A stretch of 64,000 nt of DNA. It comes from Aequorivita sp. H23M31. GTDB taxonomy: Bacteria; Bacteroidota; Bacteroidia; Flavobacteriales; Flavobacteriaceae. Of the stretch, positions 17,196-27,140 are shown piece by piece. The notes below the pieces were generated by a model. The model ran no database searches, was not told the DNA's origin, and was given only the letters and a program-made list of their open reading frames with translations. Location of the stretch: contig NZ_CP034951.1 of the NCBI RefSeq assembly GCF_004022485.1, forward strand, positions 3,348,001 through 3,412,000, given 5' to 3'. Both the position numbers and the translations under genes were made by a program. Each line of letters starts with the position of its first letter. Position 1 is the stretch's first letter.

Positions 17196-18791
17196 CTACA
17201 ACTCAAAAACAGTAAACCTCATATCCAAAGGCTCTAAATTCTCCTTTAATAGATCCAGCAAATCTTCACCATACTCCAGATAAAATTCTGAAAAGTTAAG
17301 CTGGCGTTCCTGTAAACTTTGGTTGGGAAATAGTTCATCCTGGATATTTCTAAGGCGATCCAGCTCATCGGATAGATTACGTTTTTGGGCTTTTAACAAT
17401 CTCTTCTCCAAGTGGTCCAAGCCATTTAATTGCTTTTTTTCTTGGGCTCGGACAGCGCCTAAAAAGGAAGCATCGGTTTTCTCGGCCAATTTATATAAAT
17501 CCTTAAACTGCTTTGACAAATATTTCTTTTGTTTTGAAAAGTCGATGTCAATTTTGGATTTTTCATAGGTATGTCGTGTAATGAGTTCGTGTTGCGGAAG
17601 AAACATTTCTTCAATTCCAGAATCAAGCTTTTGTAGTTTTTTTATAAGTCGTTGTGGAACTAGCAGAGCGGAATTTCGAAGTAACAAAATAGGGAATGTC
17701 ACTTCCACTTTTTCAAAATAATCCTTTAATTGAAACCAATAGGCCAATTCTCCACCGCCACCAATATAGCAAAGATTGGGTAAAATAACTTCTTCGTATA
17801 AAGGACGAAGTAGAGCATTTGGAGAAAATCGTTCTGGATGTTCGTGTAGTTCTGAAATGATTTCCTCTTTGGAAAAGGAAATATCCGTTTCATTTATATA
17901 AAATCTATGGTCTCTTTCAATTATCCGCTCCCGCAGATTTTCTTTTAAATAGAACAAATTAATTTCTCGGGGATGCACCTGCTCAGGAAAATCCAAATCG
18001 GTCAATCGCTCCGTTGTCTTCGAAATTTCTTTAAAACTGAGATTTTCGATCAGTTCCTTTTCTGCATAAGGGATAAAACATTTTTTGAGTTCTTCATCAT
18101 TTCCATCCACAATTACAAGACCATGATGATAAAAAAGCATGTTTGCAAGATACCGTGTCGCATCTGCCAGATTACTGTTTTTGGTATAGGCTTCGGAGAA
18201 GTAGCCCGCCAATTTCTTTCCGTGCTCGCTCTCGCCGAATTCTTTTTTTAAACGCTGTTTTATTTCTTTTAATCCCTCAGTGGATAATTCGCCAACGGCG
18301 CCAGCGGATTCTCTGTTCCATTCTATTTTCTTTCCAAAAAGATTGAAATGGTTTATTTCCTCGAAATCGTGATCTTCCGTTGCCATCCAGTAAACTGGCA
18401 CAAAATGAAATTTTGGATATTCTTTCTTGAGTTGTTCAGAAAGGTTTATTGCTGAAAATATTTTATAAAGAAAGTAAAGTGGACCCGTAAAAAGATTTAA
18501 TTGGTGACCCGTTGTAATCGTAAAAGTGGTATGCTCTTTTAATAAATCAATATTGCTTAAAGTAGATTGTGAAAGCGAATTGTCGCCATACTGAAACATA
18601 ATCCGCTTTGCTAAAAGATGTCTTTTTTCCTCAGTGAAATCTTGCTGTTTTTCTTCAATTTGAAGTTTAAAGTTTTTTAGAGAAGGAAACCGATTGTAAA
18701 ATGGTTTTAGATTATCTCTTTCGTCCAGGTAATCACAAATAAGCTTTGTGAAATATCCGGTGTCTTTATAAGGAATGGAATGGGTTGGCAT
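17196..18791 (-). CDS. bshC: Bacillithiol biosynthesis cysteine-adding enzyme BshC
   Basis: About 531 aa from the ATG at 18791 (MPTHSIPYKDTGYF). The longer frame from TTG at 18815 starts within a -7 box and is unlikely. Family signatures are TTGHQLNLFTGPLYFLYK, VPVYWMATEDHDFEE and GGGGELAYW. A helical coiled-coil region (about 420-500) is characteristic of BshC. It adds cysteine to glucosaminyl-malate, the last step of bacillithiol synthesis, in the cytoplasm. BshA and BshB are not in this window. It has its own promoter and is followed by guaA. Confidence 0.95.
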   Translation of the reverse strand: MPTHSIPYKDTGYFTKLICDYLDERDNLKPFYNRFPSLKNFKLQIEEKQQDFTEEKRHLLAKRIMFQYGDNSLSQSTLSNIDLLKEHTTFTITTGHQLNLFTGPLYFLYKIFSAINLSEQLKKEYPKFHFVPVYWMATEDHDFEEINHFNLFGKKIEWNRESAGAVGELSTEGLKEIKQRLKKEFGESEHGKKLAGYFSEAYTKNSNLADATRYLANMLFYHHGLVIVDGNDEELKKCFIPYAEKELIENLSFKEISKTTERLTDLDFPEQVHPREINLFYLKENLRERIIERDHRFYINETDISFSKEEIISELHEHPERFSPNALLRPLYEEVILPNLCYIGGGGELAYWFQLKDYFEKVEVTFPILLLRNSALLVPQRLIKKLQKLDSGIEEMFLPQHELITRHTYEKSKIDIDFSKQKKYLSKQFKDLYKLAEKTDASFLGAVRAQEKKQLNGLDHLEKRLLKAQKRNLSDELDRLRNIQDELFPNQSLQERQLNFSEFYLEYGEDLLDLLKENLEPLDMRFTVFEL

Positions 18792-18812
18792 AGGTTCTTG
18801 GGAAAATTCAAA

Positions 18813-18820
18813 CAAAAATA
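18813..18820 (-). promoter_or_regulatory. -7 box for bshC
   Basis: Minus-strand TATTTTTG, a full TAnnTTTG match, about 22 bp before the ATG at 18791. It contains the TTG that opens the longest reading frame, so it decides the start. No TTG was found at the expected -33 distance. Confidence 0.45.
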
Positions 18821-18897
18821 ACCGTTTTCAATGGGCAGGGGGTTTAAAGATACGTTAATCTTGAGTGAAGGCATACGGTCTTGAAGGTTTGAGTCAC

Positions 18898-19143
18898 GAC
18901 GTTTTGAACCAGGACGGTCTGATTATTGGCGTTTTAGTCACGACGATTGGAAACACGACGGTGGATTTAATGTCTTGTTTCCAATGGTCCTGTTTTATAG
19001 AGTCGTGGTTCAAATCGTCCTGTTTCCAACCGTCAACTACATAGACATTCGTGTATTCGTGGTGAGAAAAAATATTCCAAACTATCCAATTTCAAAGTCG
19101 TGTCTCAAAATGTCGTGTTTCAAAATGTCTAGTTTCAAAAATC
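18898..19143. repeat. Degenerate 15-nt repeat field with inverted arms
   Basis: A 15-nt unit close to GACRWTTKGAAACAC recurs. On the plus strand it is at 18898-18912 and 18942-18956. On the minus strand it is at 18975-18989, 19005-19019, 19020-19034, 19100-19114, 19115-19129 and roughly 19130-19143. Adjacent copies are in exact 15-nt register, and the arms at 18942-18960 and 18971-18989 can fold into a long hairpin. Two 16-nt relatives occur at 35149-35180. No gene is apparent between bshC and the M14 peptidase gene. Confidence 0.7.
19047..19063 (+). repeat. Single copy of the ATTCGTG(T/C)ATT-GTGGC repeat
   Basis: ATTCGTGTATTCGTGGT matches 15 or 16 of 17 positions of the units in the inverted-repeat cluster at 27141-27240. 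It sits inside the 15-nt repeat field. Confidence 0.6.
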
Positions 19144-19180
19144 TTTCTTTAGTTTTAGCCTGCAATTAAAATCTCTTAAA

Positions 19181-21661
19181 ATGAAGCGTTACTTCCTGCT
19201 GGTTTTTCTGTTTTTCCCACTTCTTGTTTTAGCACAACTCAAGTCACCCTCGGAATTTCTGGGATATGAGATCGGAACCGAATTTACCAGGCACGCCGAT
19301 GTGGTTTCTTATTTTGAGCACGTAGCTGCAAATAGCAATATGGTCGATTACCACGATTATGGAAAAACGAATGAACGGCGCAGATTGACGTATGCTGTGG
19401 TTTCTTCCGAAGAAAATATTCAAAATCGGGAAAAAATAAGAACGGATAATTTAAAGAATATCGGAATTCTGGAGGGATCTGCTTTTCCCGAAAAAACAAT
19501 TGTCTGGCTCAGCTACAACGTTCACGGAAACGAGGCTTCTAGTAGTGAGGCTGCAATGAACACTATTTACAAACTCATTACCGAGCATAGTGATTATTTA
19601 AAGAATGTTATTGTTATTATGGATCCGGACGTGAATCCTGATGGCCGCGATCGTTACGTAAATTGGTATAATCAAGTAAAAGCAACACCTTATAATCCGT
19701 CGCAGGACGCCACCGAGCACAGTGAGCCATGGCCTGGCGGACGACCAAATCATTATCTCTTCGATTTAAATCGTGATTGGATGTGGGCAAGTCAGGTAGA
19801 GACACAACAACGATTGAAAATTTATAACCAGTGGATGCCCCAGATCCATGTCGATTTTCATGAGCAGTACATCAACAATCCCTATTATTTTGCGCCGGGA
19901 GCTGAGCCTTATCACGAAATGCTTACACCTTGGCAACGGGAATTCCAAAATACTATTGGAAAAAACAACGCAAAACATTTTGACGAAAACGGATGGCTTT
20001 TCTTTACCCGCGAAAGTTTTGACCTATTGTATCCCAGTTATGGCGATACCTATCCGCTATTTATGGGTGCTATTGGGATGACCTATGAACAAGCTGGTCA
20101 TGGCAGGGCCGGTTTGGGGATCATCAACGATGAGGATATTGAATTAACATTGGTAGATAGGATGACCCATCATACTACCTCGGGACTTTCCACCATCGAA
20201 GTGGCATCGCAGAATGCCCGGCCTCTAAATTCCCATTTTAAGGAATTCTTTCAAAATAATGATTTGAAGTATAAGAGCTTTGTTCTAAAAGGAAATCCAG
20301 ATAATATCCAAACCTTGACGGAAATGTTGGATCGTCATGAGATAAAGTATGGTTTTTCAAATGGGGGAACCGTAAAAGGATTTGATTATGCTTCCAACAA
20401 AAAAGGTTCTATAGATGCAAATGGCGCTTTAGTTGTTAGCACGAATCAGCCAAAAGGTAAAATGGTCGAGGTTCTTTTCGAGCCGCAGACTATGCTATCA
20501 ACACCTGTAACTTATGATATTACGGCTTGGAGCCTTCCTTACGCCTTTGGCCTTGAGGCTGTGGCAAGTTCTACTTTGGTATCCTCAACAAGTAACAATC
20601 CAAATAACGATGTTTTAAATTTGCCTTCAACATCCGCAGCTGGTTATATTTCAAAATGGAACAGTTTAAAGGATGCAGAATTTCTTTCAGAATTATTAAA
20701 GGAGGACATTAAAGTGCGTTTTTCTGAAAATAAGCTAAGTTTTGGTGGAAATGAATTTGGACGCGGTAGCCTGATAATTACCAGGAGCGACAATAAAAAC
20801 AATCCAGGGTTCGACAAAAAACTTATTGAAATCGCCAACAAAATGGGTAGACAATTATACGCTTCTCCCACCAGTTTTGCCGATAAAGCAACCGATTTTG
20901 GATCGCAATATGTGCATTTAATTAAGAACAAAAAAATTGCTATGCTTCAGGGCGAAGGAACTTCTACCTTAAACTACGGCACATTATGGCATTTTTTCGA
21001 AACTCAGCTTAAATACCCGATTACTTCCATAAATACAAGTGATGTAAAAAGAATTCAATGGTCTGATTACGATGTATTGATTTTGCCTGACGGATATTAC
21101 AATTCGATAATCGATGATAAGGTTTTTGAAACTCTTTCAAACTGGATAGACAAAGGAGGGAAATTAATCGCGATGGGAAATGCGGTGGGTATTTTTGAGG
21201 GTAAAGAAGAGTTTGATCTGGTTAAAAACAATTCTCAAAATGAAGAAAAAGAAAAGGATTCAGTTTCTGAGGGTAATTTAATTCCTTATGCCGAGCGGGA
21301 AATGGAAAGCACTAAGGATATGATTACCGGAAGTATTTATAAGATTAATTTGGATAACACCCATCCCTTGGCATTTGGTTATGGTGATACTTATTATACA
21401 CTGAAACTGGGAAATGATTCCTACAAGTTTTTAGAACACGGTTATAATGTGGGCTATATAAAAGATGGGCCTAAAATTGTGGCTGGATTTTCTGGAGAAA
21501 CGGCCAATGCATCTTTAAAGAATTCTATCGTTTTCGCCCAAGTTGAAAAGGGTAGGGGCAGCGTGGTTTATCTTGTGGATGATGTGGTGTTCCGTTCATT
21601 TTGGCAGAATGGAAAATTGTTGTTGGCAAACGCAGTGTTTTTTGTGGGAGCAGGATATTAA
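19181..21661 (+). CDS. Secreted M14 family zinc carboxypeptidase
   Basis: 826 aa. A signal peptide (cleavage near LAQ-LK, residue 19) is followed by an M14 metallocarboxypeptidase domain (about 35-350): zinc ligands His115 and Glu118 in NVHGNEASS, a substrate-binding-like NPDGRDRY, the third zinc ligand His227 in IHVDFHEQ, and the likely catalytic Glu in MTYEQAGHG. The C-terminal half (about 560-820) has a class I glutamine-amidotransferase-like fold without an obvious active site (KIAMLQGEG, YDVLILPDG, GGKLIAMGN). Such proteins are widespread in Bacteroidota and act on peptides outside the cytoplasm. No T9SS domain, so it is probably periplasmic. Confidence 0.92.
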   Translation: MKRYFLLVFLFFPLLVLAQLKSPSEFLGYEIGTEFTRHADVVSYFEHVAANSNMVDYHDYGKTNERRRLTYAVVSSEENIQNREKIRTDNLKNIGILEGSAFPEKTIVWLSYNVHGNEASSSEAAMNTIYKLITEHSDYLKNVIVIMDPDVNPDGRDRYVNWYNQVKATPYNPSQDATEHSEPWPGGRPNHYLFDLNRDWMWASQVETQQRLKIYNQWMPQIHVDFHEQYINNPYYFAPGAEPYHEMLTPWQREFQNTIGKNNAKHFDENGWLFFTRESFDLLYPSYGDTYPLFMGAIGMTYEQAGHGRAGLGIINDEDIELTLVDRMTHHTTSGLSTIEVASQNARPLNSHFKEFFQNNDLKYKSFVLKGNPDNIQTLTEMLDRHEIKYGFSNGGTVKGFDYASNKKGSIDANGALVVSTNQPKGKMVEVLFEPQTMLSTPVTYDITAWSLPYAFGLEAVASSTLVSSTSNNPNNDVLNLPSTSAAGYISKWNSLKDAEFLSELLKEDIKVRFSENKLSFGGNEFGRGSLIITRSDNKNNPGFDKKLIEIANKMGRQLYASPTSFADKATDFGSQYVHLIKNKKIAMLQGEGTSTLNYGTLWHFFETQLKYPITSINTSDVKRIQWSDYDVLILPDGYYNSIIDDKVFETLSNWIDKGGKLIAMGNAVGIFEGKEEFDLVKNNSQNEEKEKDSVSEGNLIPYAEREMESTKDMITGSIYKINLDNTHPLAFGYGDTYYTLKLGNDSYKFLEHGYNVGYIKDGPKIVAGFSGETANASLKNSIVFAQVEKGRGSVVYLVDDVVFRSFWQNGKLLLANAVFFVGAGY

Positions 21662-22140
21662 AAGTTTAACCCATAATTTATTCTCGCTGATCCCTTTTTA
21701 TCCTCAATCAAATCAAAATAGTTTTATAAAATAAATTTGTGTTCCTTAAAACTCTATCGTCTCCCTTCTTTGATATGCATCGTTAAAATTAATAGATGCC
21801 TTAATTTTGGGTAAGATGTCAAAAGAAAAATCCTCAAAATCTTATTTAAAAAATGACTGATGAGGATTTGGTCTTTGTTCATTTGTATATTTGTCGCGTT
21901 AGGTAGTATTGGATAATCAATTTTGATACCTTGCTTTATCCTTTTTGCGTTAGTTTTAGGTTTCCAAAGTTCAAGTCAATAATTCCGAGCCTAAATTTAG
22001 TAATCTAGTTTATCGATAATTTTCATGACGAAAACTAAGGATATTTGAAATAAATAGACAACAATACCAGTTATAAATTTCACCTAGGAACTTTTTTTGA
22101 ATTCGGTATGCGCACGAATTGATGATAGAGAAATTTAATT
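21662..22140. other. 479-bp intergenic region before the glycan cluster
   Basis: No coding region recognised. A perfect TATATTTG box at 21886-21893 could be a promoter, but TTG elements lie only at short spacing (15 bp). AAATCCTCA (21828-21836) and TGAGGATTT (21861-21869) form a perfect 9-bp inverted repeat with a 24-nt loop. The region may hold the leader of the cluster starting at 22141. Confidence 0.35.
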
Positions 22141-23133
22141 TTGAAATCAAATAAATTGGATAAATACAAAGTAAGAAAGTATCAACCCTCAGATAAACCC
22201 GATTGGGACAGTTTTGTAAAAAATGCAAAGAATGCTACTTTTTTGTTCCACAGAGATTTTATGGATTATCATTCCGATAGATTTGAAGATTTTTCTCTGG
22301 TTGTTTTTAGTGAAGAAAAACTTGTAGCGGTAATTCCAGCTAATTTAAAAGCGGGAGTGCTCCATTCGCATCAAGGTCTAAGTTATGGCGGATTGGTACT
22401 AGGAAAAAAAACTACATTTCCCGAAGCGCTGGCTATTTTTCAAAGTCTGTTGATTTTTCTAAAAACTGAAGGAATTTTGACCCTAAATTTGAAATTGCTT
22501 CCAAAAATCTACAACCAATTACCCAGTGATGAAATTGATTATCTTCTTTTTCTTATAAAGGCGAAACTAAGCCGACGGGATTTGAGTAGTTGTGTCTTCA
22601 ATGAAAATAAGCTAAAGATTGAATCCTCGAACAGATTAAGAGGAATTAAAAAAGGCGAAAAAAATAAATTGCAGATTCGAGAAGAATCAACTTTCGATTC
22701 TTTTTGGGAAGAGGTTTTAGAGCCAAATCTTAAAAAGGTTCACAATCAAAACCCAGTTCATTCCGTGCCCGAAATTAATTTATTAAAATCCTATTTTCCA
22801 GAAAATATCAGGCAATTCAATGTTTATAAAGATAATCAAATTGTTGCCGGAACCACCATTTTTGAAACCTCGGAAGTAGCACACGCGCAATATATTTCTG
22901 CAAATGCTATCGGAAGAAAAACAGGAGGCTTGGATTTTCTATTCCATTATTTATTGAACTATTTTTCAAATAAGAGATATTTCGACTTCGGGATTTCAAA
23001 TGAGAGCCAAGGTCTGAAAGTCAACACCGGACTTATAAAATGGAAAGAAAGCTTTGGTGGACGAGGAATTGTTCATGATTTTTATGAAATCGACACAGAT
23101 AACCATCATCTTTTAAATGAAGTTTTACTATGA
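22141..23133 (+). CDS. FemAB/GNAT-like acyltransferase of the glycan cluster
   Basis: 330 aa, GNAT fold of the FemAB-like type: [14 protein letters not shown] at the N-terminus, [10 protein letters not shown], and a second half with [28 protein letters not shown] and [23 protein letters not shown]. It overlaps the FdtB-like gene by 4 bp, so it probably modifies the amino sugar made by that enzyme or attaches an acyl or aminoacyl group to the glycan; this is inference. The start is uncertain: TTG 22141 lies inside a TAATTTTG box (22136-22143), and the in-frame TTG at 22156 (MDKYKVRKY) is an alternative. Confidence 0.85.
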   Translation: MKSNKLDKYKVRKYQPSDKPDWDSFVKNAKNATFLFHRDFMDYHSDRFEDFSLVVFSEEKLVAVIPANLKAGVLHSHQGLSYGGLVLGKKTTFPEALAIFQSLLIFLKTEGILTLNLKLLPKIYNQLPSDEIDYLLFLIKAKLSRRDLSSCVFNENKLKIESSNRLRGIKKGEKNKLQIREESTFDSFWEEVLEPNLKKVHNQNPVHSVPEINLLKSYFPENIRQFNVYKDNQIVAGTTIFETSEVAHAQYISANAIGRKTGGLDFLFHYLLNYFSNKRYFDFGISNESQGLKVNTGLIKWKESFGGRGIVHDFYEIDTDNHHLLNEVLL

Positions 23134-24230
23134 TTCCTTTTTTAGATTTAAAAGCAATTAACGAGCGGTTTGAATCTTCATTTCACGAAAGTTTTCAGCA
23201 GTTTCTGGAATCTGGATATTACGTTTTGGGGAATCAGGTAAAACTGTTTGAAGCAAATTTCGCCCGGTATTGTGGAACAAAGCATTGTGTTGGAGTAGGG
23301 AATGGTCTTGATGCATTGCGGTTAATTTTAGAAGGCTATAAGATCCTTGGGAAATTAAAGGACAATGATGAAGTTTTAGTGGCTTCCAATACGTACATCG
23401 CCACAATCTTGGCAATAAAACAGGCTGGTTTAAAACCGGTTTTGGTCGAAACTGATTTAGATACTTATAATTTTGATCTAGCTTCACTCAAGAATTCAAT
23501 AACTAAAAAAAGCAGGGTCGTAATGCCCGTTCATTTGTATGGACAACTTTCCCAGATGAAAGAAATCCAAAAAATTTTAAAAGAGAATAATCTTTTGGTA
23601 ATTGAAGATGCAGCCCAAGCTCATGGTGCCAGGAATGATGAGGGAAAACGTGCCGGAAATCTTGGAGATGCCGCAGGTTTTAGTTTTTATCCTACTAAAA
23701 ATCTTGGAGCACTTGGGGATGCTGGAGCAATTACAACGAATGATGATGATTTAGCAAACGTGCTTTCAAAACTAAGAAATTACGGGACTTCCAGCAAATA
23801 CGTAAATGACCTGGTAGGTTTTAATTCACGACTTGACGAATTGCAGGCTGCATTTTTAAACTGCAAATTGCCTTCTTTGGATATGGACAATAACAGACGT
23901 CGGGAAATTGCAAAAAGATATCTTTCAGAAATTAAAAACAAAAAAATCACCCTTCCAAAATATGATGGAAGTGAAGATCACGTTTTTCATCTTTTTGTAG
24001 TTCGCGTAGAAAATAGAAACGAATTTATTGATTATTTGGACCGAAATGGGATTGGACATTTAATTCATTATCCCATTCCTCCACATCAACAAAAAGCACT
24101 TTCGGATTATTCGGATCTGTCGTTTCCGAATACCGAAAAAACACATAATCAAATAATTAGTATTCCAATTAGTCCTATACTTTCAGAAGTAGATGTAGAG
24201 AGGATTATTGAGGTTTTAAATAGTTATTAG
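23130..24230 (+). CDS. DegT/DnrJ/EryC1/StrS sugar aminotransferase (FdtB/QdtB-like)
   Basis: 366 aa PLP-dependent nucleotide-sugar aminotransferase. It shows [24 protein letters not shown] (PLP-ring Asp about 160), the Schiff-base Lys190 in [14 protein letters not shown], and [13 protein letters not shown]. Family members with this pattern that sit near an FdtA/QdtA ketoisomerase convert dTDP-3-keto-6-deoxyhexose to the 3-amino sugar (dTDP-Fuc3N or Qui3N). An FdtA-like gene lies 5.4 kb downstream at 29597. Its start overlaps the upstream acyltransferase gene by 4 bp (ATGA), indicating translational coupling. Confidence 0.92.
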   Translation: MIPFLDLKAINERFESSFHESFQQFLESGYYVLGNQVKLFEANFARYCGTKHCVGVGNGLDALRLILEGYKILGKLKDNDEVLVASNTYIATILAIKQAGLKPVLVETDLDTYNFDLASLKNSITKKSRVVMPVHLYGQLSQMKEIQKILKENNLLVIEDAAQAHGARNDEGKRAGNLGDAAGFSFYPTKNLGALGDAGAITTNDDDLANVLSKLRNYGTSSKYVNDLVGFNSRLDELQAAFLNCKLPSLDMDNNRRREIAKRYLSEIKNKKITLPKYDGSEDHVFHLFVVRVENRNEFIDYLDRNGIGHLIHYPIPPHQQKALSDYSDLSFPNTEKTHNQIISIPISPILSEVDVERIIEVLNSY

Positions 24231-24295
24231 AGGTTAATGGTTAGAGGTTGGTTTATAGAAGTAATAGAGGAAATTTTTAATCTGAATATTTTTAT

Positions 24296-24673
24296 ATGAA
24301 AACGACTAAGTTTACTTTCGAAGATTTACAGGTATATTAAAAATCGCTGGATTTTGTGGATATGGTTTACGACACAACTGATGAATTTCCTATGGAAGAA
24401 ATATACTCTCATGGTAATATATTCGTGCTGCTATTTCAATCTCTTTAAATTTAGCTGAAATCGCTGGCGATTCTGATGCACAATTTAATCGTTATTTCGG
24501 GAAATTCTGTGAAAGAGTGCGTAGTTTGTTCAGCAATTGCACGGAGAAGAAAATATATCACAGAAGCTAAAGATGAGACTACAAGAGAAAAACTGGAGGA
24601 GCTATCGAAAATGCCAAGCGGTTTGCATAAATATCTCAAAAATAAAAATAGATCTTTTATCTACTATTGCTGA
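24296..24673 (+). pseudogene. Decayed four-helix-bundle (23S rRNA intervening-sequence type) protein gene
   Basis: The start reads MKTTKFTFEDLQVY and is then cut by TAA at 24338-24340 in place of a Gln codon. The frame continues KSLDFVDMVYDTTDEFP, shifts frame near 24420 into RAAISISLNLAEIAGDSD, and shifts again near 24500 into SVKECVVCSAIARRRKY with an intact ending SFIYYC. Concatenated, this is a recognisable four-helix-bundle protein of the S23/IVP family (about 125 aa). One nonsense and two frameshift changes make it dead. It sits between fdtB-like and wzx-like genes, with no other gene in the 476-bp gap. Confidence 0.8.
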
Positions 24674-24706
24674 CGATCCTCTATCCACTAAAAACTACCA
24701 ACTAAT

Positions 24707-26011
24707 TTGAAAATTCCAGCGTTCCTTCGGAATAACCTTCTTTTAAAGATGACTTCTTTAAATGCCGGGGCTATTGTAGTCCGGTTGTTTATTTCTGCAA
24801 TAATCCAGCGATTACTTACGGAATATGTAGGACCCGTTGGACAGTATAAAATAGGACAGCTTCGGAGTATTTCCCAACTTTTAGTATCCGTAACCTCTTT
24901 GGGTACTTTTAACGGAGTGGTAAAATATATTGCCGAATATAAAACTGATGAGATTAAATTACAAAAACTATTCTCGTCTGTTTTCGTTTTTCTGGTAGTA
25001 GGTGTTTCAATAACAGTTCCCGTTCTGCTTATTTTTTCAGATGAAATCAGTTTACATCTATTCGCCAGCACAGAATATTCGTTTGTCATAAAATTACTCG
25101 CCGTAGTTGTTCCTTTTATTGCCATTCAAAGGGTTTTTAATGGTGTAATAAATGGACTTTCGGAATATAAAAAGTTTGTAAAAATAGACATAATCAGTTA
25201 TCTGGCAGGTTCTGTCTTAACTGTTGTTTTTCTCTTTCAATACAATCTTAATGGTGTTTTGGTTGCGATTGCAATAACGCCTATAGTCCAAGTGCTGGTA
25301 TTGCTTTCGGTTTTTTATAGAGTTTTAAGGGAGTATTTACAGTTTAAAAAGCTACAATTTCGCGCTCCGATGGCGAAGGCTCTTTTGGCCTTTACGGTAA
25401 TGTCCTTCGTTTCCTCGATATTACTGCCTCTCGTAGAAATTGATATCCGAAGCATGTTGGATGAAAAGCTATCGGGACGAGATGCGGGAATCTGGACGAA
25501 TATGACGTTTATTTCACATAATTACATGGTCTTTTCCGGCTCAATTTTCACCTTGTATGTTATTCCAAAATTTGCGGGAATTTATGATTCCCATAATTTC
25601 AAAAAAGAAGTTATCTCAATTTACAAAACGCTTTTACCGCTTTTCGCAGTAGGGATGGTTTTGGTGTATTTGTTTAGAAACGTAATTATCGACCTTATTT
25701 ATCCCGGACAGTACGAAATGGCATCGCTGTTTAAATGGCAACTTATGGGCGATTTTGTGCGTTTGGCATCTCTGGTTTTGGCCCATCAATTTTTGGCCAA
25801 AAAATTGGTGATCAATTTCGTGGTGACCGAAATTATGTCCCTGGCTCTTTTTTATGGCTTTGCATATTATTTTGTAGGAATATATGGAATTGAAGGAGTG
25901 GTCATGGCGCATTTGTTACGCTATATAATTTACTTTTTGGTGGTGCTCTTCTTAATTATCCGTTATTTTAAAAAGCAGGAACGGCGTGCGTCCTTAGGCG
26001 GTCGAAACTAA
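24707..26011 (+). CDS. Wzx-like polysaccharide flippase (MATE/MOP superfamily)
   Basis: 434 aa with about 12 hydrophobic helices and the N-terminal MTSLNAGAIVVRLFISAIIQRLL pattern of O-antigen/polysaccharide exporters, including LTEYVGPVGQY near the first loop. It flips undecaprenyl-linked glycans across the inner membrane. Start is TTG at 24707 (MKIPAFLRN). The protein ends with a short basic tail. In context it is the exporter of the glycan built by the surrounding enzymes; a Wzy-type polymerase was not recognised here. Confidence 0.9.
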   Translation: MKIPAFLRNNLLLKMTSLNAGAIVVRLFISAIIQRLLTEYVGPVGQYKIGQLRSISQLLVSVTSLGTFNGVVKYIAEYKTDEIKLQKLFSSVFVFLVVGVSITVPVLLIFSDEISLHLFASTEYSFVIKLLAVVVPFIAIQRVFNGVINGLSEYKKFVKIDIISYLAGSVLTVVFLFQYNLNGVLVAIAITPIVQVLVLLSVFYRVLREYLQFKKLQFRAPMAKALLAFTVMSFVSSILLPLVEIDIRSMLDEKLSGRDAGIWTNMTFISHNYMVFSGSIFTLYVIPKFAGIYDSHNFKKEVISIYKTLLPLFAVGMVLVYLFRNVIIDLIYPGQYEMASLFKWQLMGDFVRLASLVLAHQFLAKKLVINFVVTEIMSLALFYGFAYYFVGIYGIEGVVMAHLLRYIIYFLVVLFLIIRYFKKQERRASLGGRN

Positions 26012-26068
26012 TTTACTTTTAATTTTTAATTCCCAAAACCGTACCCCAATCCTAAGAAATTTCCATTC

Positions 26069-26095
26069 TTGGGCAAAGACTAATGGTTATATTTG
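26069..26095 (+). promoter_or_regulatory. Possible promoter of the 327-aa unknown gene
   Basis: TATATTTG at 26088-26095 is a full -7 match; a TTG at 26069-26071 lies 16 bp upstream, slightly short. The ATG at 26135 follows after a leader of about 30 nt. Confidence 0.45.
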
Positions 26096-26134
26096 CGAGG
26101 AAATTATTTCTGATTCCTATTTTACTTTAATTCT

Positions 26135-27118
26135 ATGTCCTTATCACTTTTTAATCCTTTTGATGAACTTATTTTTGATGAACATTTTTGCTTTTTGTCC
26201 GGAGATTTAACCAATGAAAGTATTTCTGTTTTTCCCGAGTGGTTGTTAGAACATTTTAAGTTTGGTGACGAGCGAATTGAAATGATGGACAAGGAAAAAT
26301 CGTATATATATTCCGATTTGCGTTTACCAGCTTCTCAAAGAGTAATTAGCGCTTTTAAAAATTTGGACAAAAAAATCCAAGCTGCTTTTAAAAATGGATT
26401 TGATGGTATGTCCGCGTTGGAAGAAGTAGAGATTTTTCAATGGTCAGGCCGCATTGTATATGGATTGTTGTACTACGAAATGCTCTATGAAAAGCAACGT
26501 CTGCAACGACAAGGAAGGGAGTTCTCGCTTTCCCCATATTTAAGAGAGCGCTTCGGTAATTTTCATTTAATGCTACAATCCTTGATAGCTCCAGTTTCTT
26601 TTGAAGGGAAAAAACCGTGGAGCATAGTTGTTTTTCCTCTTAAATACTCTGCAGATATTTTTAGCTATCGCGACGATACCGTAAATCTATTGTTTTCAAT
26701 GGGCGTCAATGCTTTTGGGATTATAGTATGTTTTCGGGATGGTGGACTAATCGCGGAAAAGGAAAGTGATATTTTAGAAAAAATGAAAGGTCACGTTTTG
26801 CATCCCATTCAATTTGAAGAGTTATATGCCAGGTTTCATTATGATGATTATATCATGCAGTACAAACCCGAATTCGAAATTGAAGAAAGTGATACTGAAG
26901 TCATAATTCAAACAAAACCTATTGAATTGGTTCCCAACAAACCACTTTTTGGAAATTGGACCGACGATATGTTTGCGCAGCTAAAAGCAAATTATTGGTC
27001 GGTTTACGGAATTGAAAGAGAAGATATATTGCAATTTCAAAAACCTCCGTTGAGTTATCTTGAAAACCCATATACAAAGGATTTTGTTGATCCGAAAACT
27101 ATTGAGTTGCCTTTTTGA
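26135..27118 (+). CDS. Unknown 327-aa cytoplasmic protein in the glycan cluster
   Basis: No family recognised. It has no signal peptide or membrane helix. The protein is rich in aromatic and acidic residues. A helical middle part (EVEIFQWSGRIVYGLLYYEMLYEKQRLQRQGR) precedes an alpha/beta part with WSIVVFPLKYSADIF and GVNAFGIIVCFRDGG, and an acidic linker (EIEESDTEVI) precedes the C-terminal YWSVYGIEREDILQF. It has its own promoter, so it may not belong functionally to the glycan cluster it interrupts. Confidence 0.8.
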   Translation: MSLSLFNPFDELIFDEHFCFLSGDLTNESISVFPEWLLEHFKFGDERIEMMDKEKSYIYSDLRLPASQRVISAFKNLDKKIQAAFKNGFDGMSALEEVEIFQWSGRIVYGLLYYEMLYEKQRLQRQGREFSLSPYLRERFGNFHLMLQSLIAPVSFEGKKPWSIVVFPLKYSADIFSYRDDTVNLLFSMGVNAFGIIVCFRDGGLIAEKESDILEKMKGHVLHPIQFEELYARFHYDDYIMQYKPEFEIEESDTEVIIQTKPIELVPNKPLFGNWTDDMFAQLKANYWSVYGIEREDILQFQKPPLSYLENPYTKDFVDPKTIELPF

Positions 27119-27140
27119 TTTTTGGAGAAATAAAGTTTTT

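Noticed and set aside
22136..22143. TAATTTTG as a certain promoter of the acyltransferase gene
   Set aside because: The -7 sequence fits but no TTG is at the right distance and the region is AT-rich, so it is only mentioned as a start-site caveat.
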